In this document: positions 31,755 to 42,093 of the stretch, piece by piece
Position numbering within the stretch: position 1 is the stretch's first letter
Layout of the letters: every line of letters starts with the position of its first letter
Assembly (NCBI GenBank): GCA_004519485.1
Contig: CP038117.1
Span: 1,025,501 to 1,089,500 of the forward strand
Length of the DNA stretch: 64,000 bases
Direction: 5' to 3'
Origin: Nannochloropsis oceanica
Lineage: Eukaryota > Sar > Eustigmatophyceae > Eustigmatales > Monodopsidaceae
Position numbers and translations under genes: made by a program
The notes under the pieces: model-generated
The model's database searches: none
The model's input: the letters and a program-made list of their open reading frames with translations, nothing else
What the model was told of the DNA's origin: nothing

Positions 31755-32010
31755 ATGTCCCCGTCAACTGAGACTGCTAAAGCCAAGCGACTGGATGTGG
31801 CCATCCGGAAGGATTCACCCAAGACACTGGAGGTGAAATGCGTATTATGTCCACTGACTCATGGCTAGTCTTGGAATTTTCCCTCGAATATATCCTTGAA
31901 GACTTTGCGGGAAGCTGCGTTCCTTTGAGCCTTCGGTGAAACAGGCGGTGACGAACGGTTGGTCCAGGTCGACATGGATTCATTTTAGGGCCGACAACGG
32001 GGCTTTTAAG
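31755..32010 (+). pseudogene. Possible remnant of a zinc-finger (BED-like) ORF
   Basis: From ATG 31755 the frame reads DVAIRKDSPKTLEVKCVLCP with a Cys-x2-Cys, then stops. About 90 bases on, another frame reads TWIHFRADNGAFKRFW and LLDHGLES, resembling the second half (FRADN, Lys/Arg, His) of a BED-like Cys2/His finger found in multicopy proteins and hAT transposases of stramenopiles. The two halves are in different frames with stops between, so the piece looks decayed, or spliced in a way I cannot resolve. The similarity is weak and recalled, not computed. Confidence 0.25.
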
Positions 32011-32029
32011 CGGTTCTGGCTTCTAGATC

Positions 32030-32242
32030 ATGGGTTGGAGTCACGGGAGGTGTCGGCTCACTGTGTTTAATGCCTCATCAATGGCCGGAAAGAACCTGCT
32101 GCCTTCCGTAAAAGGAGGCGCAATGACAACCAGGCGGGGAGGGGAGGAGGGAGGGAGGGAGAGAGGAGGAGGAAAGGGAGGAAGGGGAGGAAAAGGAGGA
32201 AAAGGAGGCAGAGGACGAAGAGGAGGAGCGGGAAGATCGAGA

Positions 32243-32300
<58 letters not shown>

Positions 32301-32704
32301 GAGTAGGAGTAGGAGGAACAGGAGGAGGGAGAGGAGGGAGAGGAGGAGAGAGAGAAGTAGCAACAGGTGTAGGAAGAAGAAGAGGAGTAGCACAACAGGA
32401 GGTGGAGGAGGAGCGAGAGGAGCGGCAGCAGCAACAGCAACAGGAGGAGGAGGGAAAGGCAGCAGGTGGAGCAAGAGGAGCAGCAGGAGGAAGAGGAGGA
32501 GGGGGGAGGGGAGGGCATGGAAAGGGGGGAAGCGGCGGAGGCCCTGTGATCGTGAACCCGGAAGAGGTCCAAGCTTTCATCAACGAGGGACGACGGCTTC
32601 TAAAGCTGGAGGGTTCCCACATCCTGAAAGTGACGAGTTTGATCTCAGTGGAGAAACTCTTTCTCCCGTACCTATACCATATCTTGCACGAGTATCACCT
32701 TTAA
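32030..32704 (+). CDS. Low-complexity Gly/Ala-rich ORF
   Basis: An ATG-initiated frame of 224 codons. Residues about 35-175 are almost only Gly, Arg, Glu, Ala and Gln, coded by purine repeats and a 17-unit AGC array. The flanks look more normal: MGWSHGRCRLTVFNASSMAG at the start and VIVNPEEVQAFINEGRRLLK, then SLISVEKLFLPYLYHILHE at the end. It may be a real small gene with a disordered centre, or a repeat-expanded piece of a decayed one. The opposite strand is also open because of the same repeats. Confidence 0.25.
32245..32295. repeat. AGC microsatellite, 17 units
   Basis: A perfect trinucleotide array within a longer (GGA)n/(AGC)n purine-rich tract spanning about 32130-32520. Confidence 0.95.
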
Positions 32705-32803
32705 GGCCTGGCGGTACAACGGGGGATAGAGGAGAATTCCGGGATGCAAGCGGAGAACGGAGGGAATGTTTGCCATCGGGGTTTTTTAAATCGCTCCAGT
32801 CTG

Positions 32804-32840
32804 CAGGTGTCAACCGCCATGAAGCGGCGGTTGACACCTG
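32804..32840. repeat. Perfect 15-bp stem with 7-nt loop
   Basis: CAGGTGTCAACCGCC at 32804-32818 is followed by the loop ATGAAGC and its exact reverse complement at 32826-32840. It lacks a T-run and lies in no gene. Confidence 0.9.
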
Positions 32841-33300
32841 GGTACACATTGTTGAAGAAGGTGGCGAATGGTAAACCGGAGATGGCCGAGGCAGCATGGG
32901 AGGCAGAATGTCTTGACTGGTTGGGCCGTCTGGGAGAGATGAGTCAGAATGATTCTTGTAAGGACTGAGTGGGAGGAAACATTCAGAATCTGAGACATTC
33001 GAAAGCATCGGGAGTTTAATCGCCGGATTTCAGCGGATGGTGTCTCGATGACGGTCAACTTGAAAATGACGACGGAGAAACTAGAGCAGGACCGACAGCA
33101 GAGGCTGGAAAACCTGCAGCCAGACAGAGATCCGTGCTTTGGATCGGTCCCGGTCGTGTCAAACGTTTGACGGCACTGGACTCGCAGACAATGAAAATCA
33201 AAACTTTGACGCGAGGAGAGTACAACGAGATGGGGCGGATCAAAACACTCAACGAAGATGGTCTCTTGGGAGACTTTCCTCCACGATGCAAACAGTGCAT

Positions 33301-33457
33301 TGCCAAACTCTCGCGCGTTCGCTTCTTCTCGCATCTAAGATCCCACAATTGATCGTAATGTACAATCAGCTCGAGGTAAGCACTTCGAATGTGACAGCAC
33401 GTCTCGATCAATCGTGGGACAGTAGGTGCGAAAGAAGTGGGCACGCAAGAGCATGGC
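33301..33457. repeat. Imperfect fold-back, about 55-bp arms
   Basis: The left arm (33301-33355) and right arm (33405-33457) are inverted copies at roughly three quarters identity, best at the inner ends (TCCCACAATTGATCG against its complement with one mismatch). The loop is about 49 nt. Many mismatches are transitions that would pair as G-U in RNA. It could be a MITE-like inverted repeat or an RNA hairpin. Confidence 0.7.
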
Positions 33458-33708
33458 TGTGTATATATATCGGGGAAGCAGAAGCTTATGGATAGTTTCT
33501 TCGCTGGTTTGACGGGGTCAGGGCAAACGTAGCCCGTCGTTGCATATGGGCCGGCTTCCTTCCATCAAAAAAGAGAGGGGCGATCTCGTTACCGTTACCA
33601 GACTCACATGTATGTACCAGATCATCTACCATTGCGCTGACCATTGGCTTTACTTTTATTCTTTATGGTTTTTTGTACAAATGCTGAACATGTTATGTCT
33701 GATACACT

Positions 33709-36700
33709 TCACACTTTGCCCTGCTCGTGCTGCTGCTGACGTTGTTGCTGTCTCCCCAATGGCAAATAATCGTCGAGCCGCAAGCCTTCTCTTTCCAGCT
33801 TCCGTCGTAACACAGCCACTTTATCTTGCTGTCGTGGCCCTGCCTCCTGCCACTCCCAGAGTGTCAACGACAAAACCGCACCCCATTTCGACTGCTGCTC
33901 CTCCTCTTTTCCCTCCACCACCTTCTCCTGCTGCTCCAACAGCATCCGGCGCTTAAATATCGTGTCACCCATCAGCATGGTCGGGTCATTGATGAAGTAG
34001 TGAGAAGGACCATCCACCTCCACCACCGCCATCTTGATGCGGCTACTACTAACGCTATCACTACCGCTACTCCTAGTACTACTACTAGTAGTAGTACTAC
34101 TACTAAACCTAACACTACCTTCACCACCAGCACTCCTGATCCTATTCCAGCTGTTTTGGTCTCTGCTGGTAGGCTTCAACACTATATCCAGACTGAACAC
34201 GCCCTCGCTCTCTTCCTGCTCTGCCACGAAGCTCACCCCTTCTGCTTCCAGACAATTCATAACTTCTTGATGGAAGGCTGAGGGCACCAACTTCTCCCTT
34301 GTGGGTGCTACACGCCTCCAGGCCCGTGTAACAAGCGTACGTAGGTCGTTAAGACCAGCGATGGAGTGAAAGGGGGAAGCGGGCGAGGAAGGGAGGGAGG
34401 AAGAGGTGTAAAGCAGCACTTGGAGGGTTTGGCAAAGGATGCGTTCAAGTGCTTGGGGACCGAGGCGGGTTATAGGAGGGGGGCGACGGCGCATGCTACT
34501 GCTGCTGCCGTCGCTGCTGGTGGCGGATGACAAAGGAGAAAGGTCGTTGCTGAAAGCCCTACTGGTCTTCACGGTCATTTGAGTTCTACGAATGACCCTT
34601 CCTTCTCTCCCATCCTCGCCATGTTCTGACAACTCCATGTACTTAAGTTGGGCCTTGACCTCAGGGAGAAGACGGAGGACGATCGCTTCTTCTAACAACG
34701 CCGAGGACAAAGGGGAGGGCTGGCCCTCCTTCCCCCCCTCCCTTCCTCCCTCCGTGCTACTGGCACAACTGCCGCTACTATGGCATGATGACGCGTCCAT
34801 CACCACCAAACTCCACAATATCAAACTCAGACTCGACAAGTCCAACGAGCCCAACCTCCGTCTCACTTCCACCTCAAATGCCGCCAAGAAAGCTTGTCCC
34901 GGATGATGCCTCAGTCGCGCAAAGGCATTGATGACAGAAGCCATCGCCTGCCCCTCACTTTGGGGTAAGCAATCCAGAAGAGCATCTGCCAAATAATCAA
35001 GCAATTGCTTATCCGCCCTGATCTGCATTTTGGCAAATGCGTTCACCACCATTGCTATATCCTGGGCCCCCAGTTCCAGTATCACCGCCTCCTCCCTCTC
35101 CAACCCCTCAATCAACCTCTGGGTCATCATAGGGACAAATGTGTCGCTCCCCCCCCTCCCTCCCTCCCGCCCTCCCCCTCCCCGAGCAGAGCTAAACGAA
35201 GGGACGTTCGCAAGCCCTCTTAGACTCATACTGAAATCTCTCGCCGTGTAACTCCCCTCCTTCAAATGGTGTTCCAACACTGGCACCAGGAGCGCCTGCA
35301 GTCGGCGGGAAGGGACATAAGCTAGGTGGCCGAAGCTACCCAGGAGCAGGGCGAGACCCTGCGAGGAAAGAGCGACATCTCTTTCCTCCTCCCCTTCCTC
35401 CTCCTCTTTCTCCTTTACAGCAAATAAGTGTCGGACCCGTCGATTCCTGCAGCTGGCGCTACTGCTGCTGCTGCTACTGCTGCTGCTGCTACTGCTGCTG
35501 CTGCTGGCCCTTTTTTCCTTCTTTCTCCCTCCCCCTTGCAGAATCACTTCCATTCTTCCACACACCTTGTCCACCACCCCCGCGCCGGGCCAGCCCAATC
35601 TCACCATAGAGTTCATCACTAAACTCACTTCCTGGGCCTGTAACTCCTCTTTCTGTCGCACTACCTGCTCGTACAACGATCGTACCACCGACGAACACGT
35701 CCCGTGCAACATCCCCGCCCCTCCCTCTCTCCCTTCCTCCTCCTCCCTGGCACAGGCATGTGTGGAAAGTCTCGCCAGTGCATGTAAAATTAAGGCAGAT
35801 TCCATCCCTGTTAGCGAGGTGACAAAAGGTTCTAAGCGTTTCTCTGCTTTTCGGAGGAAGCCGATAGGGAGAGGGCGGACCCCAAGACGGGCCAACGCGC
35901 GAAGGACCAACGAAAGGTTGGCGGGCGATAAGGACGGGAGGCAATTTTCGATGACCTCCAACAAGACCAGGGCAATGTGTCGGGGCTTTCCGTTAATGCT
36001 GCTGTTGCTACTACTGCTCCTGCGAGGAAGAGGAGGGAGAATTTGGTCTTTTTCCCCATCTACCTCCTCCTTTTCATCTTCGTCCCCCTCCCCTTCCCCC
36101 CCATCCTCCCCCTCCATCGCCAAGGCCGGCAACTGGCCAAACGAGTGCAATAAGATACAGACCTCTTCCAACTTAAACACCCTCCCTCCCTCGCTCTCTC
36201 CTCTTAGTACACCGTCCCTCACACACCCGACCATTTTCCTTCGAACGCCTTTGGGAGGGACATGCCCCAACAAAGCAAACGCATTCACCACACATGCCAA
36301 ACTTTGAAGGTTAAACCGCCCCAAGGCAGGCTCCATGCTTTCCACCGCTTCCTTTAAGAATTTACCCCCTGGATGGTATCCCATTTTGCCCATGGCTTGG
36401 AGGATGTTAGCCCAGTCCTGAGGGCGGTAGGTGGGCATTGTGGCCAGTGCTCTGTCCGTCATTTGAGACAGGCAGGCCGGAGAGGGTCGCCATTGCAGCT
36501 TGGCGTAGCAGAGGAAAAGGAGAGCTATGTCTAGGGAGGGGGAGGGAAGGAGGAAGGAAAGGTGAGAGGGTTAGCCTTGGGGTCTGTTTTCAGTGTCGTA
36601 GCTCTAAGACTCTCTCGTTGACATTCGAGACATGCACCAGAAAGGAAAAAGGTAGGGAAGGAAGGAGGATTAAGTCTCGCGTTCTCGAAGAGGGTGGAAG

Positions 36701-38276
36701 GAAGGAAGAGAGAAAGAAAGGAAGGAAGAAAGGAAGGAAGAAAGGAGGCGGAAGGAAGAAAGGAGAAGGAAGGAAGGAAGAAAGGCAAGAAGAAAGGAAG
36801 GGAGAGATGCACCGACCTACCTTGAGGCTTGCAGCTGGGGAGGACCTCTTGAACTTGTCTCGAAAAAAGGTGGAGAAACTCAATACCAGGGTTGAATCCG
36901 AGGTTGGTGAATCCATTCAGGAGGAGGGCGAGGTCTTGGGGGAGGAAGGGCGTGGCGAGTAGCTGGGTCGCGACGGCGTCCCGGAAGCGAAGAAGGAAGG
37001 GGCCATCAAGGTGTGCACTGATGCCGCTGTTGCTGCGGCTGCTGCTGCTGTCGTCGATGATGCGGGCTTGCTCAAACAGCTTGGGCAGGCCGGTGAGGAG
37101 AAGTGCAAGACCTTGAGGAGTGCAGTCATCCAGCCGCTCGCTAACTGTCTTCAGGAACAGCATCTCAAGCTTGTCATTATGGCTGCCCTTTTGCTGCGGT
37201 TGCTGCTGGGACCGTCGTGGTTGTGCTAGAGGGAGCTTCGTCAAGGCATTAACCGTGAGTGCCAGCTCTTGTGCAGAATACGAGGGAAGCACCTCCGTCA
37301 TCCGCCTTCGCAGTCCTCCCACCAACGCACCCAGCAACAGCGACATCTTTTGGGGAGCTGACTGCCCACTACCGGTGTCGCTGCTAGCACCATTGCTTCC
37401 CTCAACCGAGCCTCTTTCCCCTCCTCCCCCTCCTCCTCCGCCTCCCATAAAGGCTAGGCGAGGCAGCGTTCTTATGATTCTCGTCAAGTCTCCAGACTCG
37501 AGGGACGGGGCCAGATACTGAACACGCAGTAAGAAACGTTCAAAGCGTATGTCCTCTGCCAAGCAAAGCCACGGAAATAAGGATACGTTGCCGGCCTTGA
37601 CAGAAGACTGGCGGTAGGGTACCGAGGTGGAAGAGGAGGTGGAGGAAAGCTGTGGTCGATTCACCATAATCTTAAGGGCCAAGGCACAGTCTGCAGGATT
37701 CAGCTTGTTGTGATTGGCGTCGACCAGTGTGAGTATTGCATCTACATCCCCAGGGGAACATGCTAGGAGGGAGCGGCTGAGTTGCCGCGAGTTGCGGGTG
37801 CCGATGCACGAAGAGGAGGGGGAGATGGAGGAGGAGAAGGGGCGCCAGCGAGATTTGGCCGTACTGACACTTCTGGTTGAGGTTGTCGCGATTGATGAGG
37901 GGAGACGTGGGAGTGGCCATGGTACTTTGGAGGATGTGGAAGATTGCCGCTTGAACCCCGTGTTGTTGTTATTCCTGTAACTGCTGCTGTTGCTGCGGCT
38001 GCTGGTGGAGGTGGTGGTGGTGTTGCCACTACTACTGCTTCTCCTGCTCGCCTGTAATGGTGCTTGCGTTGTTGGTGGTGAAGGGGAAGAAGACGGCCTC
38101 TTGCCACGTGCGGAAAGGAGCAGTACCCCTCGTCTTCTCCGTGGTGCATGGAACAAGAAAGCAGATAGCAGCGTGGGCAGATAGACAACGAGGAGGATAA
38201 TAAGTAGAGCAAGCCGCCGTGGCCATGGCGGTGGCTTGCGCCTATGCTGCATGTGCAAGTGATGCTGCTGTGGCAT
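33709..38276 (-). CDS. Second plastid-type OPR/RAP-domain protein
   Basis: Exon 1 (38276-36821) and exon 2 (36530-33709) join in phase 1 (CAAG|GTAGGT to CCCTAG|AC) over a 290-bp purine-rich intron; about 1425 residues. The N-terminus is a textbook bipartite plastid presequence: basic start, hydrophobic core LALLIILLVVYLPTLLSA, then cleavage before FLFHAPRRRR, with the Phe at +1 typical of secondary red-lineage plastids. About 90 Ser/Thr-rich residues follow, then many OPR-like repeats of about 40 residues (LALLLNGFTNLGFNPGIEFL, DIALLFLCYAKLQWRPSP, ILQAMGKMGYHPGGKFL), Gly/Ser/Glu loops, and a C-terminal block FHQEVMNCLEAEGVSF with a RAP domain (VVEVDGPSHYF, LMGDTIFKRRML, LWEWQEAG, DDYLPL). It probably binds plastid RNA. 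Plan and C-terminus match the gene at 2554-5670. Confidence 0.88.
36531..36820 (-). other. Intron with (GGAA)n purine tract
   Basis: 290-bp intron of the second RAP gene. About 36699-36800 is GGAAG/AAAG-type purine repeat on the plus strand, giving a long pyrimidine tract in the transcript. Confidence 0.85.
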
Positions 38277-38724
38277 ATATTACACGACGACGCTGTCGAA
38301 GCCCAGCCCAGCGATGATTCTGGTGCTGATACTGCCTGGTTGTAGCCTTGCGAGATCGCCTTTTTAGCTCAAAGGATGAGGCATAAAATGTTGATGCTAC
38401 TGCGAGTGGCCCTCTGTCTGTGTGGATATGCATGTGTTGGGTGTGGTCAGGGCGCGCTTAGAGACGGCACAGTAGTATTGCACCCTGGCGAGGAAGCGGC
38501 GCGGAGCAAGAACGCCGCCTTCTTCGATTTGCTTTCCGCTTGACAAATTGAGGTACTTCTGATTGACACCACCTTTTTTTCTTATCCCACGTACATACCC
38601 CACCACATCACGCAATCAAGTCTGCATAATCTTCCTGTTGTCTCGGTGCCGCTGTCGCTCCACCTCTAGCATCACAAGCCCCTTCCCTGCCTCTCCTCCC
38701 CCTCTTCAAGCCGTCAATCCAGCC
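38277..38724. promoter_or_regulatory. Divergent intergenic region, RAP / FAHD1
   Basis: About 450 bases. An open in-frame stretch before the FAHD1 ATG (from about 38563) has no ATG and is Ser/Pro-rich; it is probably leader. No other gene. Confidence 0.45.
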
Positions 38725-39408
38725 ATGGCACCGGCAGTAGCCGCCGTGACGGCCGCCCGGTCCTCCCTCATCAACCACGGCAAGAAAATCATCGGTGTCG
38801 GGAAAAATTACGCCCTCCATATCAAGGAAATGGGGGGCCAAGCACCCAAGGCCCCCGTTCTGTTTCTCAAACCCACTACAAGTTATGTCTTTGAAGGCAC
38901 TCCCATCCGTCTTCATCCCAAGATTGGGGTCGTGCACCACGAGGTGGAACTCGCCCTGGTCATCGACAAGAAAGCTCGAAAAGTCAGGCCCGAAAACGCC
39001 ATGCAATTCGTGGGTGGGTACGCCCTTGCAATCGACCTTACTGCTCGCGACATCCAAGAAGAGGCCAAGAAGCAAGGGCTCCCGTGGACGGTAGCCAAGG
39101 GGCAAGATTACTTCTGTCCTATCTCCAACATGCTCTCCAAGGCTCAAATTCCCGATCCGGATGATGTGGGGATATGGCTGCGTGTGAATGATGAGCCGCG
39201 TCAACGCTCGAATACGAAGCATATGGTGCATCGGACTGCCTTCTTGGTTAGTTACATCTCGCATTTGTTCACGCTTGAGCCAGGGGATGTGATTTTGACG
39301 GGAACTCCTGAGGGGGTGGGGCCAATAAAGGCTGGAGATACAGTGACGGCTGGCATAGAGGGCTTGATGCAGATGAGATTTGCAGTGGAGGTGGATAGGG
39401 ATGTATGA
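38725..39408 (+). CDS. Fumarylacetoacetate-hydrolase-domain protein, FAHD1-like
   Basis: Intronless, 227 residues (human FAHD1 224). The FAH fold is complete: IGVGKNYALHIKEMG at the start, VLFLKPTTSYVFEGTPIRLH, the metal-binding VVHHEVELALVIDKKARKV (Glu pair), GGYALAIDLTARDIQEEAKK, PWTVAKGQDYFCPISN, and the closing ILTGTPEGVGPIKAGDTV. Animal FAHD1 is a mitochondrial acylpyruvate hydrolase and oxaloacetate decarboxylase. The first 15 residues (MAPAVAAVTAARSSL) are short but could be a weak targeting signal. I chose the ATG at 38725 because the upstream open frame lacks an ATG. The substrate in this organism is not known. Confidence 0.9.
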   Translation: MAPAVAAVTAARSSLINHGKKIIGVGKNYALHIKEMGGQAPKAPVLFLKPTTSYVFEGTPIRLHPKIGVVHHEVELALVIDKKARKVRPENAMQFVGGYALAIDLTARDIQEEAKKQGLPWTVAKGQDYFCPISNMLSKAQIPDPDDVGIWLRVNDEPRQRSNTKHMVHRTAFLVSYISHLFTLEPGDVILTGTPEGVGPIKAGDTVTAGIEGLMQMRFAVEVDRDV

Positions 39409-39878
39409 GGAGGGTAAAAAGGAAGGGTGGGAGTAAACGAGGGAGGAGTCATGGCGGCGTATGCCTCCCTGTGAGCCCTGTGAGCTTAGCTCTCAGCAAG
39501 TAAACTAGAACAGTCGATGAATGGGTAGAGAGAGTGCGTTTCAGCATTCATGCGTGCTTCTTGTCATGATCTACATTTGGGGATAGAATTAGTAGTAGTG
39601 AGGTGTATATATATGCATATTTTCGTTTGTTTTGTTTCTTCGTTCATGTGGATTGAAGGAGGACACGTATGCGATGTGTCTTGACTGAAGTATACGCGGA
39701 GCGAGGAGTGAGGAAGAAAAGACAATTAGAAGGAGATTATAATGATGACGATATGATTATGTTAATAAGACGCAACATAAAATACCTTAATTTTCATGGG
39801 TATTTACATCTTCATCCATTCTAACGTATGCTTTTTTGACTCTCATCTCCACCATTCCCTGCAGGAGCACATGTTTGC
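39409..39878. other. Intergenic, convergent 3' ends
   Basis: AT-rich 3' regions of the FAHD1 gene (+) and the P450 (-). I see no gene. Confidence 0.6.
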
Positions 39879-41564
39879 TTACTCCCTTACCTCCTCCTCT
39901 CCCTTCAGAAGTACACCCACGTAAACAGGATGCACCGGCTTATCACTCGTCCCCACCTGTCCTTTACTCACCTCCACCTCCTCCGTCACCCTCCACAACC
40001 TCATCCCCTTCCCTTCCCCCTTCCCTTCCTCCCCAAATACCTCCCGCAGCACCAACAAAATCTCAAGCGCCGCGAATCTGGCCCCCAGACAAGGATGCCT
40101 CCCTCCCCCCCACTGCAGGGCGAAAATCCCCGCCTTCTTCTTCTCGTCCCGGACCAAAAACCGGTCGATGTCAAAATCCAACGGGCTATGATAGAAGGAG
40201 GAGAGGGTGTTTATGTGTCGGGCTGAGAAAGCAAGAAAGTCACCGGCTGGGACGTGGTGTCCTGTGGACAGAAGGAGGCCATGAGGATTGACCACCTTGC
40301 GAAAGAAAAGCCCGGGGGAATGAAGGCGAATGACTTCATCGATGACGGCTTTCCCGACGCGCATATTCTCAATGTTGGAGAGATGGTGGTCGTCTGCTTT
40401 GCACTTGCTCGTCTTCTTATTGCTGTCACTTCTCACTTGGCGCATTTCCTGCTGCTCCAATTTCTCCACACTCTCGTCGCGATATCTGCTGCTGCTGCTG
40501 CTGCTGCTGCAACTGCCACTGCTGCTGGTGGTGCATTCTGCGACGAACCGCGATCGCACCTCCTCATTCCCCGCCAATTCCCATATACACCACGCCAAAA
40601 CCGCAAAGCTATTTGTAAAGGCCGCAAACACAAAGGCAAACATGTCCGCCACCAACTCCTCCAAGTCCAACCCGCCCACCTCCTCCCGCACCAATAGATC
40701 AAGAACACTTTCCGCACGCTCTTCCTTCTCTCCTACCTCTCCCTCCCTCCCTCGTTCCTCCTTTGCTTTTCGGTACAAGACCAGCGCCTCCTCTGTTAAG
40801 CCTCTTATTTTTACCCATGCCTGTTCCTTTTTTCTGGGGCCGAGCAAAAGAGAAGACATCATGTCAACCAGGCCTTTTTCCGGGTCGATCACGTCAAAAC
40901 ACTCATAAAATTGCCCATAACGACCATCTTTTAAAATGTGTGGCCCGAATAGAACGCGAAGATTGAGGCGCATGACTAGGTGACGGCATGTGTCAAAAAG
41001 GTCAATCAGGCCCGGGGGGGTTGATGGGGATGACGGGGATGAGGAATAAGACGACGACGAGGAGGAGGAGGGGGCGTGGAAGAGTAATGGTATCTGCGTC
41101 TTAGCTTCGGCGGCAAGGAGATTGCAGAACCACTGCATGTTGGCGTCTCGAAAAAGGGGGAGAAAGAAATGATGCCGTGGTATGAAGGTGAACCCTTTTG
41201 GTAGCATGTCTTGCATCAAGTCCGCAAAGCCTTCCAAGAAGGACAGATCGCTTTCCTTACTATTTAGCACTAGCTTTACGTCGGGCAGCGCGTACACGAG
41301 AGACCACCATTTACCCGCAACATAGATTCTAAAGGGGCTATCATTCAGGTGTTTCGTATGCATTTTGATGAGAAAGTCGTTGACATTCTTAAGGAATGCC
41401 AGTCCCACCCCCAGGAAGGGCACCCAGCCTCGGTACGAGGGGGGAAGAGGCTGCGTGGTCTGTGCATGGCGCCGCATATGCACAAGCAAAAGTGTTGTGA
41501 CCAGCGCAACACCCACGGTTATGAAGACCGGAGATCCCATGTCCACAGCGGACATCCAGAGCAT
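39879..41564 (-). CDS. Cytochrome P450, microsomal type
   Basis: Intronless, 561 residues. An N-terminal anchor (VFITVGVALVTTLLLV, residues 13-28) and the proline-rich hinge QPLPPSYRGWVPFLGVG place it on the ER. Helix I reads FAFVFAAFTNSFAVLAW, the K-helix ExxR is DEVIRLHSPGLFFRKV, the PERF-like region is DFDIDRFL, and the heme loop is ALQWGGGRHPCLGARFAALE with the Cys ligand; Trp replaces the usual Phe at the start of that loop. The overall look (PFLGVGLAFLKN, LSFLEGFADLM, TFIPRHHFFLP) recalls CYP7/CYP8/CYP51-like sterol or prostanoid enzymes rather than plant A-type P450s. The substrate is not deducible. Ser and Glu runs sit in surface loops near residues 165-185 and 345-355. Confidence 0.88.
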   Translation of the reverse strand: MLWMSAVDMGSPVFITVGVALVTTLLLVHMRRHAQTTQPLPPSYRGWVPFLGVGLAFLKNVNDFLIKMHTKHLNDSPFRIYVAGKWWSLVYALPDVKLVLNSKESDLSFLEGFADLMQDMLPKGFTFIPRHHFFLPLFRDANMQWFCNLLAAEAKTQIPLLFHAPSSSSSSSYSSSPSSPSTPPGLIDLFDTCRHLVMRLNLRVLFGPHILKDGRYGQFYECFDVIDPEKGLVDMMSSLLLGPRKKEQAWVKIRGLTEEALVLYRKAKEERGREGEVGEKEERAESVLDLLVREEVGGLDLEELVADMFAFVFAAFTNSFAVLAWCIWELAGNEEVRSRFVAECTTSSSGSCSSSSSSSRYRDESVEKLEQQEMRQVRSDSNKKTSKCKADDHHLSNIENMRVGKAVIDEVIRLHSPGLFFRKVVNPHGLLLSTGHHVPAGDFLAFSARHINTLSSFYHSPLDFDIDRFLVRDEKKKAGIFALQWGGGRHPCLGARFAALEILLVLREVFGEEGKGEGKGMRLWRVTEEVEVSKGQVGTSDKPVHPVYVGVLLKGEEEVRE

Positions 41565-42093
41565 GGCTAGCTATGGCCCTGGTCGGTGTTGTTGTTGTTG
41601 AGTTGATTGCGTGATTATGATTTTCCTGGCCTTTTGTCATATCGATATTGACAATGGCAATCTCTCGAGATACATTGAGTTATTTGATGGGTCGTTTGTA
41701 TTCATGGACATATCTGGCGGGGGAGACTGTATGATTGCCCAGGCCGACCGAAATTAACCTCCCCATGTCGCTGATCGAGGTCCACTTCTTGGGTCGTACG
41801 TACTTGCTTTGTCCCTGCTGACCTGCCCCTGTACGCCTTGCTGGGATGGCCCTCTTGTTAGTCGTAGCTCCACGTAATAGTACCCCTATTATGTATCCGT
41901 GGGTTCGGTGAGAGCGTGGTTTTGTGCTGCCTATGAAATATGTTTCTCCCGTCTTCGCCGCAATAATCGCCGAGCCATGTGCTGGCACTGTCCTCCTCCA
42001 CACGTCGTTAACCCATACCACCACATGGCTCAGCACACAGTAGAGGCAAATTCTACCCTCACGCACAACTTCCCACACATAAAGACCTCGACC
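41565..42093. promoter_or_regulatory. Divergent intergenic region, P450 / pyruvate kinase
   Basis: About 530 bases. Long frames on the minus strand here are antisense to the first pyruvate kinase exon and its leader. No gene of its own. Confidence 0.5.

Larger units (their letters stand above)
32705..33708. other. Gene-poor spacer with inverted repeats
   Basis: About 1 kb with no credible gene. It holds a perfect short stem-loop and a longer fold-back (both listed). A 72-codon frame from 33134 ends in a Cys-x2-Cys ... His-x3-His pattern (RCKQCIAKL, SHLRSHN) that might be a finger remnant. The last 170 bases are the 3' side of the second RAP gene. Confidence 0.5.

Noticed and set aside
32041-32622. 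Pro/Leu/Ser-rich minus-strand frames over the AGC/GGA repeat
   Set aside because: Repeat-driven; all frames on that strand are open for the same reason.
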